Shown here: piece by piece, positions 46,686-56,516 of the stretch
Layout: the number at the start of each line of letters is the position of its first letter
How positions within the stretch are numbered: the first letter of the stretch is position 1
NCBI RefSeq assembly: GCF_000384075.1
Contig: NZ_KB913025.1
Coordinates: forward strand, 1,937,551-2,001,550
Length of the DNA stretch: 64,000 nucleotides
Direction: 5' to 3'
Source: Methylovulum miyakonense HT12
GTDB lineage: Bacteria; Pseudomonadota; Gammaproteobacteria; Methylococcales; Methylomonadaceae
Program-made: the position numbers and the translations under genes
The notes under the pieces: model-generated
Seen by the model: only the letters and a program-made list of their open reading frames with translations
Told to the model about the DNA's origin: nothing
The model's database searches: none

Positions 46686-49079
46686 CTACAGCTCCGATTT
46701 TTTATCAAAATCCTTTTTAAGCATCGTAAAGTGCTGCAATTGCGCTGCTATCTGGCCATTAAATGATTCCGGCGGATAAATGCCTTGCTCATTGGCGATA
46801 CCCGCTTCCATCCCGGTCAACAATTCCAACGCCTCGTCTACGGTCGCCACGGCATAGATGTTGAACTGGTGGTTTTCGGCGGCATGGACGACATCCCAGC
46901 GCAACATCAGGTGTTTGATGTTGGTTTCAGGGATGATGACGCCCTGGGTTCCGGTCAGGCCTTTTTTCACGCAAATATCGAAGAAGCCCTCGATTTTTTC
47001 ATTGACGCCGCCTATCGGCTGCACATGCCCGAGTTGGTTGACCGAGCCGGTGATGGCGAGGTCTTGCCTTAACGGAACCTGGGCGATCGACGATAAGATG
47101 GCGCACAGTTCAGCCAGCGACGCGCTGTCGCCCTCGACAAAACCATAAGATTGCTCGAACACCAAACTGGCGGCGATGGAGAAGGGGCTGGTACGGGAAT
47201 ACCGGGCGGCAATGAAGCTTGACAGTATCAATACGCCTTTTGAATGGATGGCGCCGCCCAATTCGGTTTCGCGTTCAATATCAACCACTTTACCGCTGCC
47301 TAAGCGGGTGGTCGCGGTGATGCGGGAAGGCTGGCCAAAACTAAATTCGCCCAATTGCAACACCGAAAGCGCATTGATTTGCCCGGTCACTTTGCCTTCG
47401 GTGTCAATCAACACTGTGCCACGGTGGATATTTTCGTAGAGCTTTTCGCGGATTTTGTCCAGGCGGTGGATTTTATGGTCTATCGCCTGTTGCACATCGC
47501 TATTGGTTATGTGGGGATGGCCATTATCCGCCGCCCAATAATCGGCTTCAGTCAATAAGTCTTTGATGCTGCGCAGATGGATCAACAGCTTTTCGGCATC
47601 GCCCGTCATCCTGGAACTATGCTCTATCACCCTGGCGACGGCGTTTTGGCTGAGCGGGCGTAATTTTTCGTTGCGGGCAATGGTCGCCAGCAAACGCGCA
47701 TAATTCAGGCTGGCATCTTCCCGTGCAACGGCGCGGTCAAAATCGGCGGCGACTTTAAAAAGGTCGTGGAAGTCCGGGTCATACTCGCTCAATAAATAGT
47801 AAATCAACGGGTCACCGCAAAGGATGATTTTTACGTTCAGCGGGATGGGCTGGGGTTCCAGCGACGAGGTGCTGATCAGGCTAAGCGCACGTTCCAGGGA
47901 TTCAACGCGGATTTCCCCGGCTTGCAAAGTCCTTTTCAAGGTTTCCCAGGCATACGGCTGGAACAATAGCTTGCGGGCATCCAGGATAAGGTAACCGCCA
48001 TTGGCCTTATGTAAGTCCCCTGGTTTGATCATCGTGAAATCAGTGACCAATGAGCCCATGTACGCCTGATGGTCGATGCGGCCCAGCAGGTTGCTGTAAT
48101 TGGGATGGTCTTCGTAAATTACGGGTGCGGATTTTTTATCGCTTAAATCCACCATCAAGTTAACGCGATAACGTTTAAACGGGTCGGATTCTTGCGGCAT
48201 TTCCATAAAAGGGAACATTTTTTCGCCATGCGGTATGAAATCCCCGACATGGTCGATAATGTTTTTCTGCACGGCTTGCAAATAAGCCAACACGGCGGGC
48301 TGCTTGGCATATTTTTCAATCAGCTCGTCTATGGAATGGTTGACGGCAAGTTCGGCGGTTTCGCGGTTAAGGGCTTGCAGCTTGCGTTTGGCTTCTTTGC
48401 GCCAGGTGGGGAATTTTTTTAGCAATTGCGTTAAACGTTCCTGCAAGCCGATGATGGCTTGCTGTATTTCATGTTGTTTGTCCTTATCCAGTTTGTTGAA
48501 TTCTTCCGGGCTAATTTCTTGGTTTTCTTCAGTGGCGGGTGTGAAGGAATAGCCCGTGGGGGTTTCCGAGAGCATGATATGGGCGTTAGCCGCACTATCG
48601 CGCAATTCGCTGAATTCATTGATTTCGCGTTGCCGGGATTGGCTTTCAATCTCACCGGCCCGGGAGCGGTATCCGTCACCCTCAAACGCAATGGGTATCG
48701 CAACGCTTAATTCATCAATCAATTCCTCCATATCCGCCTTAAAGGTTTTGCCTTGCCCTGCTTGGAGTTGGATCGCCAGGGGGGTTGCCGGTTGCCGGAA
48801 GTTATGGACATAGCACCAGTCCGAAGGGATAGCCTGCCGGCTGGCTTCGTGTTCGACCAATTGCCGCACCGCGGTTAACGTTCCGGTGCCGGCGGGGGCC
48901 ATGGCAAAAATGTTGTAGCCGTTTTTATGGATGCGGATACCAAATTTGATGGCGTCCATGGCACGTTCCTGGCCGACCGTGATTTCTATGTCTTCCAGTT
49001 CGGTGGTGGAATCAAATGTTAAGTGTCCGATGTTGCAAGGCTTGTAGAGCTGTGTTGGGGCAAGCGGGGTGTTTTTCAT
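46686..49079 (-). CDS. Lon-like ATP-dependent protease (AAA_32/LonB type)
   Basis: A 797-residue cytoplasmic protease of the family with E. coli YcbZ. N-terminal insertion region and a AAA+ domain with a degenerate Walker A (APAGTGTLT, no Lys), Walker B region GGYLILDARKL, and a C-terminal Lon protease domain with the Ser-Lys dyad: Ser652 in EGDSASLAE and Lys695 in GGVNEKIEG, 43 residues apart as in Lon. The loss of the Walker A Lys is typical of this branch, so its ATP use is uncertain. It stands alone. Confidence 0.9.
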   Translation of the reverse strand: MKNTPLAPTQLYKPCNIGHLTFDSTTELEDIEITVGQERAMDAIKFGIRIHKNGYNIFAMAPAGTGTLTAVRQLVEHEASRQAIPSDWCYVHNFRQPATPLAIQLQAGQGKTFKADMEELIDELSVAIPIAFEGDGYRSRAGEIESQSRQREINEFSELRDSAANAHIMLSETPTGYSFTPATEENQEISPEEFNKLDKDKQHEIQQAIIGLQERLTQLLKKFPTWRKEAKRKLQALNRETAELAVNHSIDELIEKYAKQPAVLAYLQAVQKNIIDHVGDFIPHGEKMFPFMEMPQESDPFKRYRVNLMVDLSDKKSAPVIYEDHPNYSNLLGRIDHQAYMGSLVTDFTMIKPGDLHKANGGYLILDARKLLFQPYAWETLKRTLQAGEIRVESLERALSLISTSSLEPQPIPLNVKIILCGDPLIYYLLSEYDPDFHDLFKVAADFDRAVAREDASLNYARLLATIARNEKLRPLSQNAVARVIEHSSRMTGDAEKLLIHLRSIKDLLTEADYWAADNGHPHITNSDVQQAIDHKIHRLDKIREKLYENIHRGTVLIDTEGKVTGQINALSVLQLGEFSFGQPSRITATTRLGSGKVVDIERETELGGAIHSKGVLILSSFIAARYSRTSPFSIAASLVFEQSYGFVEGDSASLAELCAILSSIAQVPLRQDLAITGSVNQLGHVQPIGGVNEKIEGFFDICVKKGLTGTQGVIIPETNIKHLMLRWDVVHAAENHQFNIYAVATVDEALELLTGMEAGIANEQGIYPPESFNGQIAAQLQHFTMLKKDFDKKSEL

Positions 49080-49171
49080 GGGTTATGGCCCTGATATAAA
49101 TGTTCTTTATTTATGATGGGGGTAAATATACTACGGGCTTAGGCCGTTAGGTCAAAAAACTTCCCGATAAG

Positions 49172-52100
49172 TTACGCTTCTTTGCCAAACCGCCCATACC
49201 GCAACAGAATCCCCGGCAATAACAACAAATTCAATACCGTGGAAGAAGCCAAGCCGCCGACGATGATCGCCGCCATCGGCCCCATGATCTCGCGGCCTGG
49301 GTTGTCGCTGTTAAAGGCAATCGGGAACATCGCCAAGGCGGTGACTAGCGCGGTCATCAGGATCGACGGCAGGCGTTCTTGTGCGCCTAGCAAAGCCGTG
49401 TCCAAATCCCACGCCCGGCCTTCCACCTCGACCAAATAACGGTAGTGCGACAAGAGCATGATGCTGTTGCGCACGGTGATGCCAAACAGTGTCACGAAGC
49501 CGACCACCGAGCCGACCGACAAGCTGGCGTGGGTGAGCAACACCGCCGCCACGCCGCCGATCAGCGCAAACGGCAGATTACATAACGTCAACAACATCAG
49601 ACGCACGCTACCGATTGCCAGATAGATGAACATCAACACGCCCGTACCGGCCAACAAAGAATGGATGATTAGGGCCTGCCGCGCTTTGGCTTGTTCGACG
49701 GCGGCCCCGGTGAATTCGGGATAGCTGTCTTTGCTGATGGGGATGTTTTGCAGGACACGGGTTTTCAGTTCCTGCATGAACGCGTCCAAATCACGGTTCA
49801 AGACATTGCAGGTCACGGTTTGCCGCCGCCTTGCGTTTTGGTGCAGGATGGAATAGCGGCTGGTGGTGTGGCGGATATCGGCGACTTGGCGCAGTTTGAT
49901 GAAACTGCCGTCTTTGGCGCGTAAAGGCAATTCGGCGATGGATTCGGGTTGCTGGCGCAGTTCCGGAGTGACGGTGACGGCGACGTTCAGGACTTTGTTG
50001 CCCAAGACATTTTTGCCGACAACACGGGTTTCGTAAGCGGCTTGCAAGGTTTCCGCCACGGTGGCGGGCAGCAAGCCGTAAAACGCCAGTTGGTCGAGGT
50101 TAAGGCGGACTTGCAACAAGGGCGTGGCGGGCGGCGAGCGCAATTGGACATCCGCCGCACCTTCCATGCCGCGCATGATGTCGGCGATGGTTTGGGCTTT
50201 GCTGTCCAACACATCCAAATCATTGCCGTACAAATTGACCACGACCGCCGCCGTATAGCCGGACAGGGTTTCATCAATGCGCTCGGTTAAGAAGGTGTTG
50301 GCTTCGAAAGCAATGCCTGGGAAACTTGCCAAAATCTCCCGCAAGCTATCCATGATGCTCTGCTGTTCCGCGCCGGACAGCGGTTTCAAGCGCACTTCGT
50401 ATTCACTGTAATGGCTGCCATAAGTGTCCGCACCGCGTTGCGCCCGTCCCGCCCATTGCGATACCGATTCAACGCCAGGGATTTGTAAGAACTGCTCGGT
50501 CAAACGGCTGCCGATACGCAAGGATTCTTGCAGCGATGTGCCGGGAATGCTGGTGGTATGCACCATGTAATGGCCTTCGCGCAGTTCCGGTAAGAATTGG
50601 CTATGCAATTGCGAGAAGGCGGTGAAACCAATCGCGCAACCGATGAAGCTGATTGCCATGATGGTTTTGAAATGCTGGTTGACGGCGAGCAACACGCGTT
50701 GGTACAGCGGTTTTAGGCGTTTGATCAGCGGCGGCTCTTCTGCGGTATTTGCACTGTTGCCAAGTAACGCATAACACAAGGCCGGAGTGAGGGTGAGGGC
50801 GACTAGCAAAGAGGCAAGTATCGCCAGAATGTACGCATAACCCAAGGGTGCGAACAAACGTCCAGCGACACCGTCGAGCGTTAATAACGGTACAAACACC
50901 AGAGCGACGATAAAACTGGCGTAGACTACGGAGCTACGCACTTCTAGTGAAGCTTGGTAGATGATTGTAGCGATCGTTGATAATGGTTTAGTTTGTAGGT
51001 TGGGCTGAACGAAGGGAAGCCCATTTATGCCCCTGAGGGTAACGTTGTTTATGTTATTTAACGACGGGCTTCCTTCGTCAGCCCATCCTACTTGTCCCGC
51101 GCGAAACTCCCGCAAACGCCGGAAAATGTTTTCCGTGTCGATGATCGCATCATCTACTACTTCACCCAAGGCAATTGCCAAACCCCCCAACACCATGATG
51201 TTCAGGCGCACATCCAAAGCCAGTAATACCAATACCGCACCCGCCAAGGACACCGGAATCGCCACGGCGGCAATCAATGCCGTGCGGACGTTAAACAAAA
51301 ACAAATATAAAACCACCAGTACAAACAAGCCGCCAATCAGCAAATGCCCTGATAAATTGGCTAGCGAGCGCTCGATGTAATCGGCGGGGCGGAACAGATG
51401 TTCATAAAACGTGACTTCCTCATGCTTGAACACGGGTTGCAATTCCTGCAAGGCTTGCTCGACTTGCCGCGACACGGTCAGCGTGTTCGCGCCGTATTGC
51501 CCGATGACCATCAGCACAATCCCCGTCTTGCCTTTGATTTGTGCCGCGCCTATCGGTGGTTCCGGTGCGTAACGGATTTTGGCGATTTCGCCCAAGACCA
51601 AGCTGCGCCCGGAACCTACGCGCGGAATCGGGATATTCGCGAATTGCTCCGGTGTCAGCGGCATTCCCGCCACTTGCAAGGTCAAGCGTTGGTTGCTGTT
51701 TTCGATAAAACCGCTGCCCAGATGTTGGGTGGCGAAGGTTGTCGCTTGGATGATTTCGTCCAAGGTCAGGTTAAAGCGTTGCAATTGCACCGGATCGGTT
51801 TGGATTTGCAATTGCGCAATCTCGCCACCAAAAACATTGACATCAGCCACCCCAGGCACCGCCAGCAAACGCGGCACGACGGTCCAATCCACCAAACTGC
51901 GCAAAGCCATCAGGTCTTTATGGCCGGAATTCAGGCCCAGTGTCAACACCGTCGCCGATGATGACGATAAGGGGATGGCGATAGGCGTGATGCCAGCGGG
52001 TAGTTGTGTGGTCAAGGTGGCGAGGCGTTCGCTGACCAGTTGGCGGTTGCGGTAAATATCGGTGTCTTCACGGAAGGTCGCAGTGATCACCGACAAACCT

Positions 52101-52363
52101 TGGATGGATTCCGAACGCACCGATTCCATCCCCGCCAAGCCGCTGATTGCCGTTTCTATCGTCCGTGTCACCAGCACTTCCACTTGCTCGGCAGCAAAGC
52201 CCGATGCCTCGGTTTGGATAATCACCCGTTTGGGCGAGAACTCAGGAAAAATGTCCAAACCCGCTTCAGCAAAACGGTAACCGCCGTAGACGAGGATGAG
52301 CAAGGCGAGGGCAATGACGATGCCATGGAAGCGTAAGGAAAAGCGGACTAAGGTTGCGAGCAT
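49172..52363 (-). CDS. CusA/CzcA-type heavy-metal RND efflux pump with inserted repeat
   Basis: A 1063-residue inner-membrane RND transporter. Helix 1 near residue 12-30, GLxxxEVxxTxxIExAxxGxxG-type periplasmic start, the DDAIIDTENIFRRLRE motif at the end of TM4 and RNSIMLLSHYRY in TM11 mark it as a metal-type RND protein. Residues 425-457 are encoded by a palindromic repeat (50995-51091) and lie in the cytoplasmic loop between TM4 and TM5, making that loop about 35 residues longer than usual. No membrane-fusion or outer-membrane partner gene is adjacent. Confidence 0.9.
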   Translation of the reverse strand: MLATLVRFSLRFHGIVIALALLILVYGGYRFAEAGLDIFPEFSPKRVIIQTEASGFAAEQVEVLVTRTIETAISGLAGMESVRSESIQGLSVITATFREDTDIYRNRQLVSERLATLTTQLPAGITPIAIPLSSSSATVLTLGLNSGHKDLMALRSLVDWTVVPRLLAVPGVADVNVFGGEIAQLQIQTDPVQLQRFNLTLDEIIQATTFATQHLGSGFIENSNQRLTLQVAGMPLTPEQFANIPIPRVGSGRSLVLGEIAKIRYAPEPPIGAAQIKGKTGIVLMVIGQYGANTLTVSRQVEQALQELQPVFKHEEVTFYEHLFRPADYIERSLANLSGHLLIGGLFVLVVLYLFLFNVRTALIAAVAIPVSLAGAVLVLLALDVRLNIMVLGGLAIALGEVVDDAIIDTENIFRRLREFRAGQVGWADEGSPSLNNINNVTLRGINGLPFVQPNLQTKPLSTIATIIYQASLEVRSSVVYASFIVALVFVPLLTLDGVAGRLFAPLGYAYILAILASLLVALTLTPALCYALLGNSANTAEEPPLIKRLKPLYQRVLLAVNQHFKTIMAISFIGCAIGFTAFSQLHSQFLPELREGHYMVHTTSIPGTSLQESLRIGSRLTEQFLQIPGVESVSQWAGRAQRGADTYGSHYSEYEVRLKPLSGAEQQSIMDSLREILASFPGIAFEANTFLTERIDETLSGYTAAVVVNLYGNDLDVLDSKAQTIADIMRGMEGAADVQLRSPPATPLLQVRLNLDQLAFYGLLPATVAETLQAAYETRVVGKNVLGNKVLNVAVTVTPELRQQPESIAELPLRAKDGSFIKLRQVADIRHTTSRYSILHQNARRRQTVTCNVLNRDLDAFMQELKTRVLQNIPISKDSYPEFTGAAVEQAKARQALIIHSLLAGTGVLMFIYLAIGSVRLMLLTLCNLPFALIGGVAAVLLTHASLSVGSVVGFVTLFGITVRNSIMLLSHYRYLVEVEGRAWDLDTALLGAQERLPSILMTALVTALAMFPIAFNSDNPGREIMGPMAAIIVGGLASSTVLNLLLLPGILLRYGRFGKEA
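50995..51091. repeat. Palindromic repeat inserted in frame in the RND pump gene
   Basis: A 97-bp element with ends GTAGGTTGGGCTGAACGAAG and CTTCGTCAGCCCATCCTAC and inner GGAAGCCCAT / GACGGGCTTCC. It belongs to the family at 28060-28133, but here lies within a coding sequence and stays open in frame. Confidence 0.85.
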
Positions 52364-52470
52364 AGTTAATGTTGGGGTTGCCAGGGCGTATGGCTAGGGT
52401 TTAGCGGCTAGCCGTGCCAAAATAGCCAGTTTATAAATGATGCCAATTTAGCATAAGCAAAGGGGGTTGT

Positions 52471-52998
52471 GTGCCAGTAAGAGCGTTTGAGGACAAATAT
52501 CCGCAGTTGGGCGTATCCGTTTACATTGATGAAAGTGCGGTGGTGATCGGTGATGTCACCTTGGGCGATGATGTGTCGGTATGGCCTACCACGGTGATAC
52601 GTGGCGATGTCGAGCGGATTTGGATAGGGGAGGGGACGAATGTCCAAGACGGCGCGGTGCTGCATGTCTCCCATGCCGGAAAATTCTCGCCGCAAGGTTA
52701 TCCCCTGACCATAGGCAAAGGTGTGACGATTGGGCATCGCGCGGTCGTCCATGCTTGCACGGTAGGGGATTATTGTCTGGTGGGCATCGGTGCGGTCATT
52801 ATGGATGGCGCGGTGCTGGAGGATTATGTCATGTTGGGGGCGGGGGCATTGGTCCCGCCAGGCAAACATTTGGCGGGCGGTTTTTTGTACGTGGGGTCGC
52901 CAGCGAAACAGGCGCGCCCATTGACAGAATCGGAACGGGAGTTTTTGGAATATTCAGCGGCGCATTATGTGTTGTTGAAAAACCGGCATTTGAAATAA
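52471..52998 (+). CDS. Gamma-carbonic-anhydrase-family protein (YrdA/PaaY type)
   Basis: A 175-residue left-handed beta-helix hexapeptide protein. The three metal-binding His of the family are seen in VLHVSH and GHRAVVHAC (two). It starts at a GTG with AGGGGG upstream. Activity as carbonic anhydrase is not certain, as many YrdA-type proteins have none. It is divergent from the RND pump. Confidence 0.85.
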   Translation: MPVRAFEDKYPQLGVSVYIDESAVVIGDVTLGDDVSVWPTTVIRGDVERIWIGEGTNVQDGAVLHVSHAGKFSPQGYPLTIGKGVTIGHRAVVHACTVGDYCLVGIGAVIMDGAVLEDYVMLGAGALVPPGKHLAGGFLYVGSPAKQARPLTESEREFLEYSAAHYVLLKNRHLK

Positions 52999-53132
52999 GT
53001 GTTGTATTAATGGGCATCCCTTTCTAATTTTGCAGGGGATTTTTAATACCCAACTTGATCACTCAGAAATTAATCTGGATAATCACATCCTTGCTAAATT
53101 TCTGCATCGATTTCAAAGGAAGCCCCGAATAC

Positions 53133-54995
53133 ATGAATAAGCCCGCCAGTTTTCCCCTACTAGACGACATCAATACCCCCGCCGACGTGCGGCGGTTGCC
53201 CAAAGAGCTGCTGAAGCCGCTGGCGAAGGAGCTGCGGGAGTTCCTGACCCAGTCGGTGAGCGTGTCCGGGGGGCATTTCTCGGCGGGGCTGGGGACGGTG
53301 GAACTGACCGTGGCCTTGCACTATGTGTTCGACACCCCGTCCGACAAACTGGTCTGGGACGTCGGCCACCAGGCCTACCCGCATAAGATATTGACCGGGC
53401 GCAAAGAGCGGATGACCAGCATCCGCAGCCGTGACGGCGTCTGCGCCTTCCCCAACCGCGCCGAGAGCGAGTACGACGCGTTCGGGGTCGGCCATTCCAG
53501 CACCTCCATCAGCGCCGCCCTGGGGATGGCCATCGCCTCCCGCCTCAACGGCGAGAACCGCCAGATGGTCGCCATCATCGGCGACGGCAGCATCACCGGC
53601 GGCATGGCCTTCGAAGCCATGAACCACGCCGGCTCCCTGGACGCCAACCTCTTGGTCATCCTCAACGACAACGACATGTCCATCTCCCCCAACGTCGGCG
53701 CGATGAACAACTACCTGTCCAAGATCCTCACCAGCCGTTTATATTCTTCCGTCCGCGAAGAAAGCAAAAAAGTCCTCAGCAAAATGCCCACCGTCTGGGA
53801 ACTGGCCAGGCGCACCGAAGAGCACGTCAAAGGCATGATCGTCCCCGGCACCCTCTTTGAAGAACTCGGCTTCAACTACATCGGCCCCATCGACGGCCAC
53901 GACGTCGACATGCTTGTCAGCACCCTGGAAAGCCTCAAGCACATCCAAGGCCCCCGGTTCCTGCACATCGTCACCCAAAAAGGCAAAGGCTACCCGCCCG
54001 CCGAAAAAGACCCGCTCGCCTACCACGGCGTGCCCGCCTTCGACCCCAGCCAAGACCGATTGCCCAAATCCACCCCCTCGCCCCACCCCAGCTACACCGA
54101 AGTCTTCGGCAACTGGCTGTGCGACATGGCGGCACAAGACCAACGCCTGCTCGGCATCACCCCCGCCATGCGCGAAGGTTCCGGCCTGGTCAAATTCTCC
54201 CAGCAATACCCCGACCGCTACTTCGACGTCGCCATCGCCGAACAGCACGCCGTCACCCTTGCCGCCGGGCAAGCCTGCGAAGGCGCCAAACCCGTCGTCG
54301 CCATCTACTCCACCTTTTTGCAACGCGGCTACGACCAGCTCATCCATGACGTCGCCCTGCAAAACCTCGACGTCCTGTTTGCATTAGACCGCGCCGGCCT
54401 CGTCGGCCCCGACGGCCCCACCCATGCCGGCAGCTTCGACCACAGCTATCTTGCCTGCATCCCCAACATGGTCGTCATGGCCCCGGCGGATGAAAACGAA
54501 TGCCGGCAAATGCTCAGCACCGGCTTCCTGCATGAAGGCCCCGCCGCCGTGCGCTACCCGCGCGGCAAAGGCCCCGGCGTCCCCGTCCAGGACAACCTGG
54601 ACACCTTGCCCATCGGCAAAGGCGAAATCAGGCGCCAAGGCCACAAGATCGCCTTCCTGGCCTGGGGCAGCCTGGTCGCCCCCGCCCTCAAGGCCGCCGA
54701 ACAGCTCGACGCCACCGTCGCCAACATGCGCTTCGTCAAGCCGCTGGACGAAGCCCTCATCCTCGAACTGGCGAACAGCCACGACACCCTCGTCACCCTC
54801 GAAGAGAACGTCCTCTCCGGCGGCGCGGGCAGCAACGTTGCCCTGTTCCTGCACGGCCAAAAGCTCGGCAAGCCCGTGCTGGCCATCGGCCTGCCCGACT
54901 GCTTCGTCGAACAGGGCACCCGGGAGGAGCTGCTGGCGGTGTGCGGGCTGGATGTGCGGGGGATCTTGGACAGGGTCAGGGCGTTTTGTGGGTGA
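53133..54995 (+). CDS. dxs: 1-deoxy-D-xylulose-5-phosphate synthase
   Basis: A 620-residue thiamine-diphosphate enzyme, first step of the MEP pathway, feeding isoprenoid and hopanoid synthesis. Motifs: an N-terminal [12 protein letters not shown], the TPP site [18 protein letters not shown]...NDN, and the central [10 protein letters not shown] and C-terminal [12 protein letters not shown]. The ATG at 53133 ([10 protein letters not shown]) has AAGGA upstream; the earlier frame start at 53055 adds a hydrophobic, unlikely extension. The gene is far GC-richer than its neighbours, with C at most third positions, and changes sharply at both ends, which suggests transfer or strong codon selection. 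Opposite-strand frames in it are shadows. Confidence 0.96.
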   Translation: MNKPASFPLLDDINTPADVRRLPKELLKPLAKELREFLTQSVSVSGGHFSAGLGTVELTVALHYVFDTPSDKLVWDVGHQAYPHKILTGRKERMTSIRSRDGVCAFPNRAESEYDAFGVGHSSTSISAALGMAIASRLNGENRQMVAIIGDGSITGGMAFEAMNHAGSLDANLLVILNDNDMSISPNVGAMNNYLSKILTSRLYSSVREESKKVLSKMPTVWELARRTEEHVKGMIVPGTLFEELGFNYIGPIDGHDVDMLVSTLESLKHIQGPRFLHIVTQKGKGYPPAEKDPLAYHGVPAFDPSQDRLPKSTPSPHPSYTEVFGNWLCDMAAQDQRLLGITPAMREGSGLVKFSQQYPDRYFDVAIAEQHAVTLAAGQACEGAKPVVAIYSTFLQRGYDQLIHDVALQNLDVLFALDRAGLVGPDGPTHAGSFDHSYLACIPNMVVMAPADENECRQMLSTGFLHEGPAAVRYPRGKGPGVPVQDNLDTLPIGKGEIRRQGHKIAFLAWGSLVAPALKAAEQLDATVANMRFVKPLDEALILELANSHDTLVTLEENVLSGGAGSNVALFLHGQKLGKPVLAIGLPDCFVEQGTREELLAVCGLDVRGILDRVRAFCG

Positions 54996-55025
54996 CCGTT
55001 GTAAAAGTTTTATTAATTACTGGAG

Positions 55026-55547
55026 ATGAGTGTGCATAGACTGAGAAGCAAAATCCGCGACATCCCTGACTTCCCTAAGCCAGGGATTGTTTTTAAGGAT
55101 ATTACGCCGTTGGTCAAAGATCCGGCCGCTTTAAGGTTGGCGGTATACCAGCTGTTGCATCCGTTTCTGGGCCGGGATATAACGGCGGTTGCAGGCATGG
55201 AGGCACGGGGGTTTATTTTTGGGTCGCTGGTTGCGTGGGAGTTGGGGCTGCCTTTTGTGCCGTTGAGGAAACCGGGTAAGCTGCCTTATGATGTGCAACA
55301 CGTTGCTTATGATTTGGAATATGGTTCCGCAACGCTTGAAGTGCATAGCGATGCGTTTGGCATGAATGACCGGGTATTGCTGATTGATGATTTGTTGGCG
55401 ACGGGGGGTACGGCAAAAGCCAGTTGCGAATTAGTGGAAAAATTGGGCGCGACAGTTGAAGCGTGTGCGTTTGTGGTGGAGCTGGATTTCTTGGAAGGGC
55501 GGGACAAGTTGTACGATTATGAAGTCCACTCTTTGATACGTTTTTAA
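55026..55547 (+). CDS. apt: Adenine phosphoribosyltransferase
   Basis: A 173-residue purine salvage enzyme (adenine + PRPP to AMP). PRPP motif VLLIDDLLATGGTAKA, and GMEARGFIFG and PLRKPGKLP loops as in Apt. It starts 30 bp after dxs and may be cotranscribed. A weak GCCAC/GTGGC hairpin follows at 55549-55564, between it and the convergent mlaA. Confidence 0.95.
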   Translation: MSVHRLRSKIRDIPDFPKPGIVFKDITPLVKDPAALRLAVYQLLHPFLGRDITAVAGMEARGFIFGSLVAWELGLPFVPLRKPGKLPYDVQHVAYDLEYGSATLEVHSDAFGMNDRVLLIDDLLATGGTAKASCELVEKLGATVEACAFVVELDFLEGRDKLYDYEVHSLIRF

Positions 55548-55571
55548 GGCCACTTCCCTGTGGCTTTCTCC

Positions 55572-56504
55572 TTAGTGACGTATCTTCAAATCATCCAGCT
55601 TTTCGCTGGATTTTTTAAAAGATTCGGCGGTATTTTCAAATGATGCGGAAGTGCTGCTAAAAGACCGGGAAGCTTGTTTGAACTGCCCGCTATTGAAGCT
55701 AAAGTTTAGTTTCAGGACGTTTGGAGCTTTTGGGGATGATGAATCTTCCTCGGTGCCAAGTTCATCTTCAAAGTCTGCCGGTTCTACAGATTTGCCGTCA
55801 TTAGCGAGGCTGGCGCGCCACTGTAAAAAGGATTCACGGGTAAAGACGTAGGGGTCTAGGGCGGCTTCGTCAATAAATTTTAGGGCGCCCTCGGCGTTCG
55901 CCCGCTTGTTGAGCAGCGAAACTAGCTGTACGGGCGCCCCGACATATGATGACGGGTTGGCGGCGGTGTCAAACACGGCGCCGGGAATGCCGCGTGCGGT
56001 CAAAGGCCCAAGGAAAGGGATGACCAGATAATGGCCGCGTGGTATGCCCCATACGGCAAGTGTCTGCTCAAAATCTTCGTTGTTTTGTTGCAGGCCAACC
56101 GATTTCGCGACATCGAACACGCCGAGCAGCCCCAAGGTTGAGTTCATGGCAAAACGCCCGGTATCTTCAGCGCCTTGATGAAGCTTGCCTTGCAAAACGT
56201 CATTCAAAATGACGTTGATATTATCCAAGTTATTAAAAAAGTTAAACACGCCCGTTTGCAAGAATTGGGGGGTTATTGCCTTATAAACATTGGAAATAGG
56301 TTCGGCAATATAATCGTCAACCTTGTCGTTGAAATTATAGATCTTGCGGTTGATAGGCTCATAAGGGTCCGCTTTGCTGTAGACGCTTTGCTGGCCTCCC
56401 GTGTTGCTTGATGCGCAGCCACTTAACGCGAATATCCCCATTAGCAAGTAGGGAAGGGTTTGTTTAATGGTGGCGTGAAGCTCAACGTTAGGGTGTCCTT
56501 TCAT
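55572..56504 (-). CDS. mlaA: Outer-membrane phospholipid lipoprotein MlaA (VacJ)
   Basis: 310 residues: lipobox ALSGCAS near residue 30, then the MlaA/VacJ family domain with DPYEPINRKIYNFND, the GIPRGHYLVIPFLGP motif and a Pro/Asn-rich ring region, and a Ser-rich disordered tail. It takes surplus phospholipid from the outer leaflet and passes it to MlaC. It lies 12 bp after the MlaC-like gene, behind hpnH. Confidence 0.92.
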   Translation of the reverse strand: MKGHPNVELHATIKQTLPYLLMGIFALSGCASSNTGGQQSVYSKADPYEPINRKIYNFNDKVDDYIAEPISNVYKAITPQFLQTGVFNFFNNLDNINVILNDVLQGKLHQGAEDTGRFAMNSTLGLLGVFDVAKSVGLQQNNEDFEQTLAVWGIPRGHYLVIPFLGPLTARGIPGAVFDTAANPSSYVGAPVQLVSLLNKRANAEGALKFIDEAALDPYVFTRESFLQWRASLANDGKSVEPADFEDELGTEEDSSSPKAPNVLKLNFSFNSGQFKQASRSFSSTSASFENTAESFKKSSEKLDDLKIRH

Positions 56505-56516
56505 TGCTTGTAAAAC

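Noticed and set aside
53739-54860. Long minus-strand open frames (207 and 158 residues) within dxs
   Set aside because: They are Gly/Ala/Val-rich shadows caused by the C-rich third positions of dxs; no family motif or start signal is seen.
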